64,000 nucleotides of DNA from Mycosarcoma maydis (lineage: Eukaryota > Basidiomycota > Ustilaginomycetes > Ustilaginales). The position numbers and the translations under genes are program-made. The notes under the pieces were generated by a model, which was not told where the DNA came from, did no database searches, and saw nothing but the letters and a program-made list of their open reading frames with translations. The stretch is from assembly GCF_000328475.2 (NCBI RefSeq), contig NC_026487.1:186001-250000 (forward strand). Reading direction: 5' to 3'. Shown one piece after another: positions 63,515-64,000 of this stretch (positions within the stretch are counted from its first letter, which is position 1; every line of letters begins with the position of its first letter).

Positions 63515-64000
63515 TTACTCGTCCGTCTTGGCCTTCTTTCCGATGGTAGGTGGAGCATCGTCGTCGCGACCAGCGGCGGCCGAGTCGTTGTCTCTCTTCC
63601 TCTTGTCGCCGCCAGCCCTGCCGAAACCTCCGCGTCCACCACCACGACCGAACTTTGCACCGCGACCACCACGTCCTCCGCCACGGCCACCGCGGCTGTA
63701 GCTGCCGTTTCCGCGCGAGCCACCGCGCTGCGCATCCTGCTCTCGTCGATCGAGCATGAACGATGCGCGGAAGTTGGCTCGTTCGATGTAGAAGTTCTTG
63801 GCAGTCTCTTCGTCGACGCGGACGAACTCAACAACGTTGCCGCCGACAGTGATGTTCTTACTCTTGATTTCAGCCAACTTGTCGTCCGAAAGTGATTCCT
63901 TGAAGCCGACAGCGCCTTCGACGGCGCCTGTGGGGAACTCAACGAAAGAGGTAGGGTGCACAGTGACCAGCGTATCTTTAAGATCCTTCCAGTTGCCGCC
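63515..64000 (-). CDS. La-type RNA-binding protein, C-terminal part (cut by window edge)
   Basis: The open frame continues past base 64000, so the N-terminus is outside the window. It ends at TAA 63515-63517. The visible 161 residues begin GGNWKDLKDTL and continue TSFVEFPTGAVEGAVGFKES, the pattern of the last strands of an RNA-recognition motif like the C-terminal xRRM of La proteins. An RGG-rich stretch follows (SRGGRGGGRGGRGAKFG). It ends with basic nuclear-signal-like clusters (DKRKRD, GKKAKTDE). Known role of La proteins: binding the 3' oligo-U of RNA polymerase III transcripts. Another RRM-RGG protein is possible because the La motif itself is not visible. Confidence 0.68.
   Translation of the reverse strand, partial: GGNWKDLKDTLVTVHPTSFVEFPTGAVEGAVGFKESLSDDKLAEIKSKNITVGGNVVEFVRVDEETAKNFYIERANFRASFMLDRREQDAQRGGSRGNGSYSRGGRGGGRGGRGAKFGRGGGRGGFGRAGGDKRKRDNDSAAAGRDDDAPPTIGKKAKTDE

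Overview
The window is nuclear DNA of a basidiomycete fungus. It most resembles a smut of the Ustilaginales (Ustilago, Sporisorium or Pseudozyma-like). Supporting points are long, mostly intron-free genes with Ser/Pro/Gln-rich disordered extensions, small introns (78-178 bp where present) with GTRNGY donors, a near-even base composition inside genes, and long intergenic spaces filled with short CACGAAT/CACGATT repeats. The species cannot be fixed from sequence alone. No rRNA, tRNA, CRISPR array or telomeric repeat was seen.

Left third (1-21 kb): DIS3/RRP44 exosome nuclease (+); an unknown C-terminally anchored membrane protein (-); a 75-residue four-exon gene with a 17-nt micro-exon (-); a giant multi-pass membrane protein of 1828 residues (+); a Saf4/CCDC130-type splicing factor of the Yju2 family (-); a protein with a likely C-terminal OB fold (+); and a two-finger GATA factor with a 38-residue polyglutamine tract (-).

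Middle (21-44.7 kb): a 5.3-kb gene-free region divides the GATA gene from an unknown 1115-residue protein (+). Then follow a secreted M28 aminopeptidase (-), a 3.8-kb repeat-rich region, a Zn2Cys6 transcription factor (+), a Golgi/ER class I alpha-1,2-mannosidase of GH47 (+), and a decayed Tc1/mariner DNA transposon whose imperfect terminal inverted repeats are still visible (about 42.70-43.77 kb).

Right third (44.7-64 kb): TRAPPC8/Trs85 (+), SURF4/Erv29 cargo receptor (-), Oac1-type mitochondrial carrier (-), a germinal-centre Ste20-like kinase with three exons (+), COG2 (-, with a 20-nt first exon that moves the start upstream), 3-ketodihydrosphingosine reductase with five exons (+), and the 3' part of a La-type RNA-binding protein running off the right edge (-). 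GH47, TRAPPC8, Erv29, COG2 and the sphingolipid reductase all act in the ER-Golgi system. They have separate promoters, so the grouping may be chance.

The strongest unexplained signal is the CACGAWT repeat family. It recurs in most longer intergenic regions as single sites, inverted pairs and tandem arrays of period 7 or 10. Other points worth checking are the transposon relic, the OB-fold protein, the micro-exon gene and the corrected COG2 start. Many apparent open frames here begin at GTG or TTG, so starts below were moved to the first credible ATG.
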